Assembly: GCA_948567375.1 (NCBI GenBank)
Contig: OX419760.1
Coordinates: 7,688,001-7,752,000 of the forward strand
Length of the DNA stretch: 64,000 nucleotides
Origin: Lunularia cruciata
Taxonomy: Eukaryota; Streptophyta; Marchantiopsida; Lunulariales; Lunulariaceae
Direction of reading: 5' to 3'
Part shown: positions 12,226 to 22,495 of the stretch, piece by piece
Layout: every line of letters begins with the position of its first letter
How positions within the stretch are numbered: position 1 is the first letter of the stretch
Translations under genes and position numbers: made by a program
Notes under the pieces: model-generated
What the model was told of the DNA's origin: nothing
Seen by the model: the letters and a program-made list of their open reading frames with translations, nothing else
The model's database searches: none

Positions 12226-13054
12226 GGATGAATATGGATGATCTATGTAGTACTCCATGTGGAGTGAATATGGATGATCTATGTATTTATAAGGATTAAA
12301 TGTCAATAGTGTTGAACTTGGATCATCCAAGCTCAACACTAGTGGTATGTCTACAAATGTATGGGTGAATACATATTCTCAATGAGCAGAGATCTTTTGG
12401 AAAGTAATGTCAATGGCCTTTGAGAACTTAGCAATTGCTCAAGATAAAGATAATTTATGTTATGCTACTATTTACGAGGAAGGCTACGAACCCTCAATCC
12501 TTCAATTTCATCCAAGTGATTGATTATGTATATCTACAGTAGACTACATTGATGATAATCTATGTGACTACATGCTACACTATCTTGAGAGTGTGTGAGG
12601 TTTTACCTTCTAGAGTCCTTATGTTGGAAGGATGTGATGGTGTTTTTTGGAAGGATCATGAGTGTAATTATGCACAATGAGACCTCCTAAACATTGATGG
12701 CACTATGGACCCAAGCTTGGTAGTTGTATGTGCAAGCTTGTAGCGTATGTTATGTGGCTCTTCTTGTGGAGTTGCTATTATATTGGTGTGTGAAAGGTGT
12801 TTGAGAGGATGACATATGCCATGTTTAACTCCTCCCCTCATGGTGGTTCCTCAAGGACATTGGTTATGTCCTCAACGTCCTTGATCTATGGCTAATTCAC
12901 TCCTAATGTGGTATAGATTGTAGACTGGTGACTAACAACATGGCTCAATAACACCCATCCTCCTAATCTTTGCCCACCATAATGCATATCACATTGTTGG
13001 AGTAGATGGCTATTTTGGAGTTAGAGGGACCTAATTGCCAACTAGGGGAGCAAT
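11849..13054 (+). pseudogene. Copy 0 resumed: integrase tail, linker and PHD remnant
   Basis: The sequence continues the copy 0 integrase exactly where it was cut at 2034 (GGTTAGCCATGGG). It is complicated by an internal inverted duplication (arms 11844-11996 and 12083-12225) and by repeated short pieces of the segment around GATCATCCAAGTTCAACAC. From about 12360 it regains the copy 2 order through the linker to a degenerate PHD finger near 12740-12890, then a short 3' region with a weak polypurine tract near 13043-13050. Confidence 0.8.
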
Positions 13055-13677
13055 AGTGGTACTTTAGAGTTCATGTATGACTTTTATATGAGTTTTCTTT
13101 ATATAGTGTATGATTTTGAGAGTGATGTATATTGCATAGCATTGTATATACTCAATGAAAGCTTTCATGATATTTGCAACAACAAAGCTAGTTTGCTTAA
13201 ATGTTGGAGAGTTAATCTTGACAATTATAGTTATACTAGTAGTTGCTCAAAGACTGCTTAATAATGGAAAAATTTCATATCAGGGCTATTGATCACACCA
13301 TTGGAGCTACCATTGGTTCCACCATTTACACCATCATATCAACTATTAGGGTTAGAGTGCTAGATCAAGTCTCAAGAGATATATCTCAAAGTGTAACTCC
13401 AAAGAGATCACTTCTCTAATGTGGAGCCTTCAAGCTCTTGGTTATGGTGGATAAAGGCCGGCAAGCATCAGCTAGAGTCTCTTAGTTAGAATGTATTTGG
13501 CTTGATTGTAATCAATGCCCTTTTTTGGTAGTATTGAGTTGAGTGATTGAATTTTGATCCAAGTTGAATGTGTGAACTAGATTGATTATTGTAGCACTTT
13601 AGAATTCATGTATGACTTTTGTAAGATTTGTGCTTCTATAGTGTATGATATTGACCACAATGTATCTACAAATGACA
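13055..13677 (+). repeat. 3' composite repeat of copy 0: A, B (13163), A' (13590-13677)
   Basis: The A-B-A order is the same as in copies 1 and 2. A starts at 13055 after the purine-rich ACTAGGGGAGCAAT. The A/B junction near 13153-13166 is the 14-bp perfect palindrome ATGAAAGCTTTCAT. The terminal A' is shortened by a small internal deletion and ends ATGACA at 13677, where similarity to the family stops. Confidence 0.8.
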
Positions 13678-13736
13678 ATTTCAAAAGCCGATGGATTACA
13701 CTTTGTCAAATGTTCACACTACCATAAGTCTAGTTT

Positions 13737-14300
13737 TATAAAAGACCAAAGAAAGAAATTGAAGAATAGAAGATCAAAATTAATATCACATTGGGACTCT
13801 AGAATGAGGGAAACTCCGAATGCCTAGCATGAGCTTGGGTTGTGGTATTTATAGGGAAGCATATAAGATCCTTGAGAATCTTCTCAAGAAGCTTCCTAAA
13901 AGCCACTTTCTTAGAGTGCAAGCCAAGCTAACCATGAAGCTTCTCAAGAAGCTTCTTTCTACAAGTCGGCTATTTGGCATGCAATCTAAACTAGTTGGGA
14001 AATTTCTCAAGAAGCTTCCTTCTAGAAGCCACTTACTTAGCATGCAAGCTAAGCTAGCTAGGAAGCTTCCCAAGGAATTTCCTCCTCAAAGTCACCACTT
14101 GGCATACACATTATCCAATACTTGGAAGATACCAAGTAGTTTCCTAGATGTTTCTAAAATCTTCATAAAACTCTTAAGTAATTTGGCATATTTTCTATTT
14201 CATTAGTCTCTACTAACTTGTTTATAAACTCCATATTTTTACATATCCTCCCACCGCTAGTTAGTGATGTCCTCGGCACCATGGAAGCTTTAAACTCTAG
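13737..14300 (-). mobile_element. Chromovirus remnant: reverse LTR (13737-14243) plus polypurine tract
   Basis: This is a reverse-oriented chromovirus LTR, ending in the conserved ATTTTTACA at 14243. It is followed by the complement of the polypurine tract (TATCCTCCCACCGC) and a short piece of the end of pol. The LTR keeps many AAGCTTC-type units. Similarity stops near 14299 and is followed by forward-oriented chromodomain sequence, so two remnants are joined head to head. Confidence 0.75.
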
Positions 14301-14329
14301 TCAACAACATACATGGCCACCAACAACAT

Positions 14330-14452
14330 TTAAGGTAAAAACTCCTTTGGAAATGGTATCCTTTTCATGATGCCACTTGGAAGCCTCTTTCTCATATCTA
14401 TGATGCACAAACGGCCATCCAAGAGTTTGAAGCTTCCATGGTGCTAAGGAAA
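14330..14452 (+). pseudogene. Chromovirus chromodomain tail, fragment
   Basis: This forward fragment matches 20895-20965 of the full-length chromovirus (the segment encoding TWEPLSHL... of the chromodomain and the polyprotein end). Its last 20 bases are the reverse complement of 14278-14297, giving a short palindromic junction with the preceding reverse remnant. It is cut at 14453 by a solo LTR and resumes at 15182 with a purine-rich tract and an LTR. Confidence 0.7.
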
Positions 14453-15181
14453 TGTAATCTTCTGAGGATAGGAGACCAAAAGAGAACACATAAGAAGAAA
14501 TACACAATTTCACAATCAAACTCTGATGTCCCAAAGGAGCACCTTGATTGTATTATATAGCAAAGGGGATCCTTCCAAAGGAAGCTCCACCCTTGGATTA
14601 GATACATGATTTGGTGATTTTTAAGCAAGCTATGCTCTTAGATTGGTTGCATGCATGGGTGACATGTTTGTTCTAATCCTATATGGTTGGTCAAACCATC
14701 TTTAGGGAATCTTCCTATACGAATCTCCAAATTGCATGGGTGAGGTATCCTTGGAACGCTCTTGATGAGACAAACCTGGGGGAATGGAAGGCTAGCTTTT
14801 CCTTTGTTGGAAGGGAATATACACATTTTCAAGGCTTAATCCATCTATTTAGGCCTTCAAAATTAGCTATAAAGTTTCCAAGCTATTTTTCACTCCTACC
14901 TTATTAGTAGAGGTCCTCTTTGGTGTACCTCTATCTGAACTACCTAGCCCATCATGCATAACATCACTCCATATGTTACCAGCCAATTTCCACCTCTAGA
15001 TAATGTGTCTAGCTTTTGGTATTACCAATTTAAGCTATTTTTTGCTCTTGCTCTATTAATAGAAATACTCTTTTGGTGACACCTTTATCTGATCTACCTA
15101 GCCCATCATACATAACATCCTTCTAGATGTTACCAAGCCAATTTTTGACTCTAGATGATATGTCTAGCTATTATTATTCTA
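14453..15181 (+). mobile_element. Solo LTR, family TGTAATAC, decayed
   Basis: This is about 729 bp, homologous to 29061-29802 and 50735-51515. It interrupts the end of a chromovirus pol, and flanks GGAAA and GGATT are a worn 5-bp duplication. Like its relatives it contains two tandem diverged copies of a segment around TAGTAGAAGTACTCTTTTGGTGA in its 3' half. No internal region is attached. Confidence 0.75.
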
Positions 15182-15205
15182 GGATTCACCAACAAGAAGG
15201 GGGGA

Positions 15206-15448
15206 TAAATAAAAATATGGAGTTTACCAACAAGTTAATTGAGACTAATGAAATAGAAAATAGATAAAATTAGCTAAATATTATAAGAATATTCTAGAAG
15301 CATCTAGGAAGCTACTTGGTACCTTTCAAATATTGGGTAATGTGCATGCCATGTGATGATTTTGAAACAAAAGCTTCTTAGGAAGCTTCTTGGCTACCTT
15401 AGCTTGCATGCCAAGTAAGTGGCTTCTAGAAGGAAGTTTCTTGTGAAG
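15206..15448 (+). mobile_element. Chromovirus 3' LTR, left part (continues 21865-22060)
   Basis: It follows a polypurine stretch (AAGAAGGGGGGAT) and carries the first half of a chromovirus LTR in the forward direction. At 15448 a reverse LTR of the TGTAATAC family is inserted (flanks TGAAG and AGAAG), and the LTR resumes at 21865 with its TATAAATACC box and its end. This is the outermost layer of a three-deep nest. Confidence 0.75.
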
Positions 15449-15775
15449 TGTAATACCATGAGCTAACCATATGATCTAGATGTGAAATTTGGTTTGGTAA
15501 CATCTAGAATAATGTTATACATGATGTTCAAAATAGATCAGATAGAAGTATCACCAAAAGAGTACTTCTACTAATAGAGCAGAAACCAAAATAGACTTGA
15601 GAACCTTAGAACCAATAGCTAGACATATGATTTAAAGGTGAGAATTGGTTTGGTAACATCTGGAAGGATGTTACACATGATGGACTAAATAGATCAGAAA
15701 GAGGTATCACCAAAAGGGGACTTCTACTAATAGAGTAGGAACCAAAATATGCTTGAAATCTTTGAAGGCAATTTC
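15449..15775 (-). mobile_element. Reverse LTR of TGTAATAC family, part 1 (continues 21431-21864)
   Basis: Read on the minus strand this is the 3' portion of the LTR, ending GGTATTACA at 15449. Its other half lies at 21431-21864 and starts TGTAATACTCCGAGG. The chromovirus 15776-21430 separates the two halves. The terminal inverted repeat TGTAATAC/GTATTACA is perfect. Confidence 0.8.
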
Positions 15776-16201
15776 TGTAACAATATGGAGTTTTGCGACA
15801 AAGTTAGTCGGGCTTACGAAGTAGCACATAAGACAGAGTAGCCTAGAATATTCCGGAAGTATCTAGGAAGCTTCTTGGGAAGCTTCCTGGTTAGCTTAGC
15901 TTGCACCTTAAGTAAGTAGCTTCTAGAAGGAAGCTTCTAGAAGCTTCCAACTAGCTTAGCTTGCACACCAAGTAGGCGGCTTCTAGAAGGAAGCTTCTTG
16001 AGAAGCTTCCTAGTTAACTTGGCTTGCACTCTAAGAAAACGGCTTGAGGAAGCTTCTTAAGAAGCTTCTCAAGGGCCTTGTATGCTACCTATAAATACCA
16101 AAGCCAAAGCTCATGCTAGACATTTGGAGTTTTCCCTCATTCAAGTGTACCAATGTGAGTTTCTATTCTCCTATTTCTCTCCTCGGATTCGGTCTTTTAC
16201 A
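15776..16201 (+). repeat. Chromovirus 5' LTR
   Basis: TGTAACAATATGG to TCTTTTACA. It contains several palindromic GAAGCTTC arrays, including the perfect four-unit array GAAGCTTCTAGAAGCTTC at 15930-15947, and a TATAAATA box at about 16090-16097, placing the array roughly 145 bp upstream of the promoter core. The transcription start should lie shortly after the TATA box. Confidence 0.93.
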
Positions 16202-16202
16202 T

Positions 16203-16214
16203 TGGTATCAGAGC
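16203..16214 (+). promoter_or_regulatory. Primer-binding site, initiator Met tRNA
   Basis: TGGTATCAGAGC directly follows the 5' LTR by one base. It is the standard complement of the 3' end of plant initiator methionine tRNA used by many LTR retrotransposons. Confidence 0.92.
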
Positions 16215-16472
16215 AGGAATGGGATAGATGGAATTTATGGACCACTAAATCCACTTCCACCAAACCACTGGGATTTTTGCGTCCAAATACTACCCAAGCA
16301 TCGTTTCACACAGTTCATCACCTCGCACTTTGGACAAGATTTTCTACATATGATCACCGTGTTTGAGGAACCCTTGATACTTCCGGTTGTCACTTATGGA
16401 GAAAAGTGGACGTGTTGTTTCTATGTGTTAATAAATTAGATAGATTGGGAGTGGTGTGATAGAGGAGCAACT

Positions 16473-17378
16473 ATGGCGGCAATACCTGATGTTATCCTTG
16501 CGATGCAACAACAAATCGAGCACCTTACTTGATTGTTGGATGAACGAGATCTTTGACAACAAGAGCAGGTGGAGAGAGTACTAATTCAAGAAGGAGAAGA
16601 TTGGATCAGATTCCCTAAACCCAAGGTACTTGAAGGCAAGAATCTCCCGGGTGTAGTGGATAATTTTGTGTTTGATTGTGAATGTTATTTTGAAGCTACC
16701 AATCTACAAGATGAGAAAAAACAGATTCTCTTGGCTTCTAGCCAATTGGATGGAGTAGCAAAGCTATGGTGGAGATTTCGAGTAGAGCGAGCCGAACGAC
16801 AAATGGTTGCACCAATCTTGACATGAGCAGAATTCAAGAGCGCAATAATCAGTCGGTTCCAAACTATAATTGCCACCCGAGCTGCACGGGATAAGTTGGC
16901 AGAGTTGAAACAGATTGGCTCTGTAAGAAGTTACATCACGCAGTTCCAAAACACCATCATGCAAATTCCAAATATTTTGAAAGGTGAAGCTCTGGATAGA
17001 TTTTTGAGGGGCTTGAAGGCAAGAACCAAATTAGAGGTAACCATGCAAGAGCCACAACACTTGGAGGAAGCCATGCGGTTGGCCAAACGTTTTGATTCCT
17101 TGGTGGCAACAACTTGGTCTTGACCTCGACCCCCACAAAGCCTACCAATACACTACACACAAGTGGAGGAGCCAGCACCAATGGAGATTGATGCAATTCA
17201 ACAAAGACCAGTGGGCATGGCAGACAGAGAGAAACTACTACAAAATGATGGTTGTTTTTATTGTCGCCCCGTTGGGGCATCGCATTGCTGAATGTCCACT
17301 TAAGAATGGACGACCTCAACAAGTTGCCCAAGTGGAGGTTGTGAAGCGGAATGATCAGGAAAACAAGGAATCCCAGTA
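16473..17378 (+). pseudogene. Chromovirus Gag
   Basis: This is a retrotransposon Gag-type capsid beginning MAAIPDVILAMQQQ at 16473. The central capsid block includes WWRFRVERA and the RSYITQFQ region, followed by a CCHC-type knuckle near 17260-17300 (CFYC, then GHRIAECPLK in a shifted frame). In-frame stops lie near 16531, 16826 and 17123. The reading changes to another frame at the knuckle, so no full Gag can be made. The minus-strand copy at 56200-57117 confirms the architecture. Confidence 0.82.
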
Positions 17379-17405
17379 GGAGATTTCGAGCCGCCTACTG
17401 GGAGC

Positions 17406-18000
17406 TTGATTAGTTCCAATGGGATTGAAGGCTCGACCTATGCAAGTCTGCTTCACTTGCAAGGTATGATATCTAATAGGGGTTGTAGGATTTTGGTTGA
17501 TTCTGGAAGTTCAGAGAATTGCATGTCTATGCAAGTAGCAAAGGAATTGAGTATTCCTATCAAGCCAGTGATTGGAAGTAGTTTGATGATGGTAGATGGT
17601 ACAAAGGGTTCTGCATTCCGCACCTCGCATCCTGTTACCTTCAAGATTAGGAAGGAGTATTTGGAGTGTATGAGGTTTGTAGTGGCACCTCTACACTATG
17701 ATATCCCTCTAGGTCTACCTTGGCTTGAATGTCATAAGGTTCAATTTGATTGGACCCGACGCCAAATTCAAGTACAACACCAAGGTAGGAATTTTGGATT
17801 AGGTTGTCTGGCACCTCTGAGTAAGACACCTAAGAATAGTCAGTCCCAAGATGGGAAGTTTGTCAAGAAGGTAGCCATAGAGCAAATCTGGAAGGGAGAT
17901 GAGTCCCAAGATGGGAAGTTTGCCAAGAAGGCAACCATAGAGCAAGCTTGAAAGAGAGATGAGTCCCTAGAAGGGAAGTTTGTTAAGGAAGCAACCATAG
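17406..18000 (+). pseudogene. Chromovirus aspartic protease
   Basis: A 181-codon open stretch carries the retropepsin-type active site ILVDSGSSENC and the downstream LGLPWLECH segment typical of plant gypsy proteases. After it come three imperfect repeats of a roughly 20-codon unit (SQDGKFVKKVAIEQ-like) linking protease to reverse transcriptase. The same repeats appear in the minus-strand copy. One stop closes the frame at 17949. Confidence 0.82.
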
Positions 18001-18008
18001 AGCAAGCT

Positions 18009-19260
18009 TTGGAGGAAGATAAGTCTGTATTCACGGTGTGGATCAAGCCGATTGCACAAGAACAATCTGAGGAGGGCCAAGTGCCCCATCAAGCAATGGT
18101 TGATCGGATAGTTCAGGAGTTTGCAGATGTGTTTCCGGATGATCTGCCAAAGGGATTACCCTCCAATCAAGGTATGCCCTTCAAGATCGAGTTATTGCCA
18201 GAAAGTACTCCAATGAGTAGACCAATCTATTGGCTCTCACCAAAGGAGTTGGAGGAGTTGCAAAAAACACTTACAAAGTTGTTGAAGAAGGATTTCATAT
18301 GACATAGTACCTCTCCTTGGGGAGCACCGGTACTATTTGTTCCAAAGAAGGATGGAGGACTTCATTTCTGTATTGATTACCATGGGCTGAATAAGCAAAC
18401 CGTGAAGAATGCATATCCCTTACCTCGGATCGATGACTTACTTGATCAACTAAGTGGAGCATGTTACTTTTCCAAGTTGGATCTTCGTAGCGGCTATTGG
18501 CAAATTCTGATTGATAGAGAGGATGTGCAAAAGACTGCCTTTTGCACAAGGTATGGACATTTTGAGTGGAGAGTTCTACCTTTCGGACTCACTAATGCTC
18601 CAGCAGTCTTCATGGATTAGATGCATCAGGTGTTGGATGGACTATTGGATCGGTCAGTGGTGGTGTTCTTGGATGATATCTTAATCTATAGCAAGACAAA
18701 GGTAGAACATGTGAATCATGTGCGAGAAGTCCTAAGATGACTACGACAATGGAAATTTTTCTACAAGAAGTCAAAGTGTGCTTTTTGGCAGAAGGAGGTT
18801 ACCTTCTTGGGTCATAAGATCTCATCAGAGGGGATCAAGATAGAAGAAGAGAAGATCAAGGCCATTACTGATTGGCCTACCCCAAAGGATGCTACAAAAG
18901 TACTGTCATTCAATGGATTGGCCAGTTTTTACCGGCGGTTCATCCACTATTATGCTCATGTGGCTGCACCATTGACTGACCTCTTGGGAAAGAACTTGAG
19001 CTTCCAATGGAACACCAAACATGAAGAAGCATTCCAGAAGTTGAAACATATGGTGTCTTCAAGACCCATTCTTCAACCATATGATCCTCAACTACCTCTT
19101 GTGGTTGATTTTGATGCTTCTAACTTTGCAATTGGAGCTGTGTTGCAACAAGAATTTCCAAATGGACTACATCCCATTGCCTTTGTGTCTCGCCAACTAA
19201 TTACAGCTGAAAGAAATTACTCTACTTGAGATCGGGAACAACTTGCAATGGTATATGCCA
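18009..19260 (+). pseudogene. Chromovirus reverse transcriptase and RNase H
   Basis: The polymerase core is clear: [43 protein letters not shown] and the catalytic [11 protein letters not shown], followed by the tether FNGLASFYRRFI and RNase H beginning VDFDASNFAIG. Stops occur near 18300, 18620, 18738 and 19227. A 1-base deletion near 19261, judged against the minus-strand copy, shifts the frame into integrase. The protein would have acted in cytoplasmic virus-like particles. Confidence 0.88.
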
Positions 19261-19387
19261 CAAGGCATGGAGGCATTATCTCTTGGGGAAACAAGTGATC
19301 ATGCAAACTGATCACAAGCTATTGTTGCAGACCTTACACCTAGAGCACATGAAGAGTCAACATCATCGATGAGAAGAGCAACTTCAA

Positions 19388-20797
19388 TTGTTCAACATCA
19401 AACTTGAGTACAAACTAGGTTGGTTCCATGTCATCCCTGATGCTCTATCACGACGACCTAATTTGAAGTCCCTTCCTCTCATCGTGGCAGCAATTACGAC
19501 GGTGTCAATTGACCCCAAGATCCATAACGAGTTTCAGTTAGCTCTACAACAAGATCCCTTCTTCCAAATGGTACATGGTCATCTAACAACAAGTGACAAG
19601 GAGTACAACACCTTCTCCTTCAAGGAAGGCCTTCTATTCCATGCGGACTGGATCTATGTTCCAGCCAAAGGTGATCTCCGACTTGTGCGCCTTCAAGAAG
19701 CCCATGATTTACCCATCGCTGGTCACATGGGTGTGGACAAGACCTTGGGTACCCTCCAACGTCAATGGTGGTGGCCCAACATGACACAAGATGTTTGAGA
19801 ATTTGTCAGATTGTGTGAGAGCTGCTAACGTAACAAGGCCAGTAACCAGAAGCCGAGTGGACTCCTTCAACCACTTGCCATTCCATCCGCTCGCTGGGAG
19901 CATGTGAGCTTGGACCTCATCACATCCTTGCCAAAGAAAAAACAAGGACACACCGCAATTGTGGTGTTTGTGGATAAGCTTAGTAAGCAAATCCACTTGG
20001 CACCAACCTATGATACCATGGATGCTCCAACCTTAGCACAAATCTACTTTGATAATGTCTTCAAGCATCATGGGATGCCATGTGTACTCATCTCTGACCG
20101 TGATCCTTGATTTATCGGGAAGTTTTGGCAAGCACTCTTCCAGATACTCGGCACCAAGCTTGCTGTGTCCATGGCCTATCATCCTCAAACTGATGGACAA
20201 ACCAAATGTGCAAATCGTACATTGGAGTATATGTTGCGTGCCTTTGTCAATGTCCACCATACCAATTGGGATGAATGTCTTGCAGCTGCAGAATTTGCCT
20301 ACAACAATTCCAAACAGGCAAGCACCGGATTTTCTCCCTTCTTTCTCAATTTTGGCCAAGATCCGCTTGTTCCAGATTCTCTTCTTGCTCCCTCTCCATC
20401 TCAGGTTCCTCATACTTCCACATTCTTGACCACTATATCCCAATCGCGCCAACAAGCCAAGTCTCACCTCCTTGTTGCTCAGAATCGCCAAAAATAATAT
20501 GCAGACCACCATCGTTGTGATCTCACCTTTGAAGTTGGTGATAAAGTCATGCTATCCTCCAGTCACCTCCCTCTCCCACTTGATACCCAAGTTTGTAAAC
20601 TTGCTCCTAACTAGATAGGACCCTTTGATATCACCCAAATTGTCTCTCCTGTTGCTTATTGACTTGCCTTACCTTCTCACATGCGTATCCATCCTGTCTT
20701 TCATGTTTCCAAGTTGAAACCCTTTTTTCCTAACCCCTCTTCCTTTTCCTCTCGAGTCCAACCTCCCCCTCTTCCTGTCCCTATCAATGATCATGAG
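19388..20797 (+). pseudogene. Chromovirus integrase
   Basis: The zinc domain has the GHMGVDKTLGTL and CESC elements. The DDE core is visible as SLDLITSLP (first Asp), LISDRDP (second Asp) and TDGQTKCANRTLEYMLR (Glu). A GPY/F-type C-terminal module follows. Stops at about 19796, 19827, 20108 and 20496 interrupt it. It stays in one frame with the chromodomain. Confidence 0.87.
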
Positions 20798-21070
20798 GAG
20801 TACGAAGTTGATCGTATCCTTGCGCGTCGCCATATCCAACAAGGCCGTTGCCAACATACGGAGTACAAGGTCCTTTGGAAAGGGTATCCCCTCCATGATG
20901 CCACCTGGGAGCCTCTTTCTCACCTCCAAAATGCACAAACTGCCATCCAAGAATTCGAAGCTTCACTAGCGACGAGGACGTCACCAACTAGCGGCGGGGG
21001 AATATGTATCAATATGAAGTTTTGTGATGAAGTTAGTCGGGCTTACGAAGTAGCACATAAGACAAAGTAG
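20798..21070 (+). pseudogene. Chromodomain at integrase C-terminus
   Basis: The segment YEVDRILARRHI...EYKVLWKGYPLHDATWEPLSHL is a canonical chromodomain with the aromatic and WKGY/TWEP landmarks. In chromoviruses this domain is thought to direct integration to marked chromatin. The reading continues through the polypurine tract into the 3' LTR and stops at 21068-21070. This open piece (20681-21070) is the best preserved part of pol. Confidence 0.9.
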
Positions 21071-21430
21071 CCTAGAATATTCCGGAAGTATCTAGGAAGC
21101 TTCTTGGGAAGCTTCTTGGTTAGTTTAGCTTGCACCTTAAGTAAGTAGCTTCTAGAAGGAAGCTTCTAGAAGCTTCCAACTAGCTTAGCTTGCACGCCAA
21201 GTAGGCGGCTTCTAGAAGGAAGCTTCTTGAGATTTTTCTTAGTTAACTTGGCTTGCACTCTAAGAAAGGTGCTTGAGGAAGCTTCTTAAGAAGCTTCTCA
21301 AGGGCCTTGTATGCTACCTATAAATACCAAAGCCAAAGCTCATGCTAGGCATTCGGAGTTTTTCCTCATTCAAGTGTCCCAATGTGAGTTTCCATTCTCC
21401 TATTTCTCTCCTCGGATTCGGTCTTTTACA
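21005..21430 (+). repeat. Chromovirus 3' LTR
   Basis: TGTATCAATATGAAG to GTCTTTTACA, 426 bp, the same length as the 5' LTR and differing mainly by transitions. It keeps the four-unit GAAGCTTCTAGAAGCTTC array and the TATAAATACC box. Confidence 0.93.
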
Positions 21431-21864
21431 ATTTTGGAGGCCTAAACGGATGAATTAGGCCTCGAAAATGTGCAGTTCCCCCCCCCCCCCCCCCCCCCAC
21501 CCCACCCAAAATAGAGGAATGGCTGGCCTTCCCTCCCTCCTGGTTTGTCTCGTTGAGAGCTTTCCAACGATACCTTACGTGATTCTGAGACTCATATAGG
21601 AAGATTTCCTAAAAGATTCCCTCCGGTCAAAGCTTGTTTGACCAACCAGATAGGACCTAGACCAACATGTCACCCATCCAAGTAAGTAATCCAAGGGTGG
21701 AGCTTGATGACAAGTCACCTATCTGTGTGCCTAATCCTATGGTGGAGCTTCCTTAGAGGAGATCCTCTTTGTTTATATAATAAAGAGAAGGTGCTCCTTT
21801 GGGGCACCGGATGTTGAGTGTGTAATTTGTATTTTCTCTCTTCTCTTGTCCTCGGAGTATTACA
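21431..21864 (-). mobile_element. Reverse LTR of TGTAATAC family, part 2
   Basis: This is the 5' half of the LTR begun at 15449, ending at 21864 with GGAGTATTACA (its TG start on the minus strand). It includes a homopolymer run of about 20 C near 21479-21498. It is followed by AGAAG, matching TGAAG before 15449. Confidence 0.82.
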
Positions 21865-22495
21865 AGAAGCTTCTTGGTTAGCTTTGCTTGCACCCTAAGA
21901 AAGTGGCTTTTAGGAAGCTTCTCGAGAAACTTCTCAAGAGCCCTGTATGCTTCTCTATAAATACCAAAGCCCAAGCTCATGCAAGCATTTGGAGTTTCTC
22001 TCATTCTAGAGTCCCAATGTGATCTTTCACTTTGATCTTCCATTCTCTTGGCTCTTGAGAAGCTTGAGCCCTTGAGAAGGTTTCTTGATAAGGCTCTTGA
22101 GCTTGAGTTTCTTGAGAATGCTCTTGAGAAGCTTCTCAAGAAGATGTCTAAAAGTTGCTTTCTTAGAGTGCAAACCAAGCTAACTAGGAAGTTTCTCAAG
22201 AAACTTTTTTTTCTAGAAGTTGCCTAATTGTCGTTCAAACTAAACTAGTTGGGAAGTTTCCTTAGAAATTTTTTTCTAGAAACAACTTACTTGGGGCGCA
22301 AGCTAAGCTAGCGAGCAAACTCCCAAGAAGCTTCTTCCTCAAAATCACCATTTGGTATGTACATTACTCAATATTTGGAAGGTATCAAGTAGCTTTCTTG
22401 ATATTTTTAGAATATTTTTATAATTTTTAACTAATTTGGCTTATTTAATATTTTTTAATATCGACTAACTTGTTGATAAATTCCATATTGTTACA
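21865..22495. mobile_element. Chromovirus LTR right part (21865-22060, +) facing another LTR (about 22075-22495, -)
   Basis: The forward LTR that began at 15206 resumes with CTTCTTGGTTAGC and carries its TATAAATACC box and end region. Near 22060-22080 it meets a reverse LTR that ends with CCATATTGTTACA at 22495. The junction is rich in CTTGAGAAG-like units. Both are solo-like remnants with no coding part. Confidence 0.7.

Larger units (their letters stand above)
15776..21430 (+). mobile_element. Full-length Ty3/gypsy chromovirus, forward
   Basis: A complete 5655-bp element: 426-bp 5' LTR (15776-16201), primer-binding site (16203-16214), Gag, protease, reverse transcriptase, RNase H, integrase, C-terminal chromodomain, polypurine tract (about 20990-21004) and 426-bp 3' LTR (21005-21430). 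It is flanked by ATTTC (15771-15775) and ATTTT (21431-21435), a 5-bp duplication with one transition. The two LTRs differ at several sites and pol holds a dozen or so stops plus a frameshift, so it is a moderately old, non-autonomous copy. It sits inside a reverse LTR of another family. Confidence 0.95.

Noticed and set aside
20033-20512. Long minus-strand ORF over the chromovirus integrase (and its counterpart 53071-53553 on the plus strand)
   Set aside because: These are antisense shadows of the integrase frame; they recur only because both chromovirus copies share the sequence.
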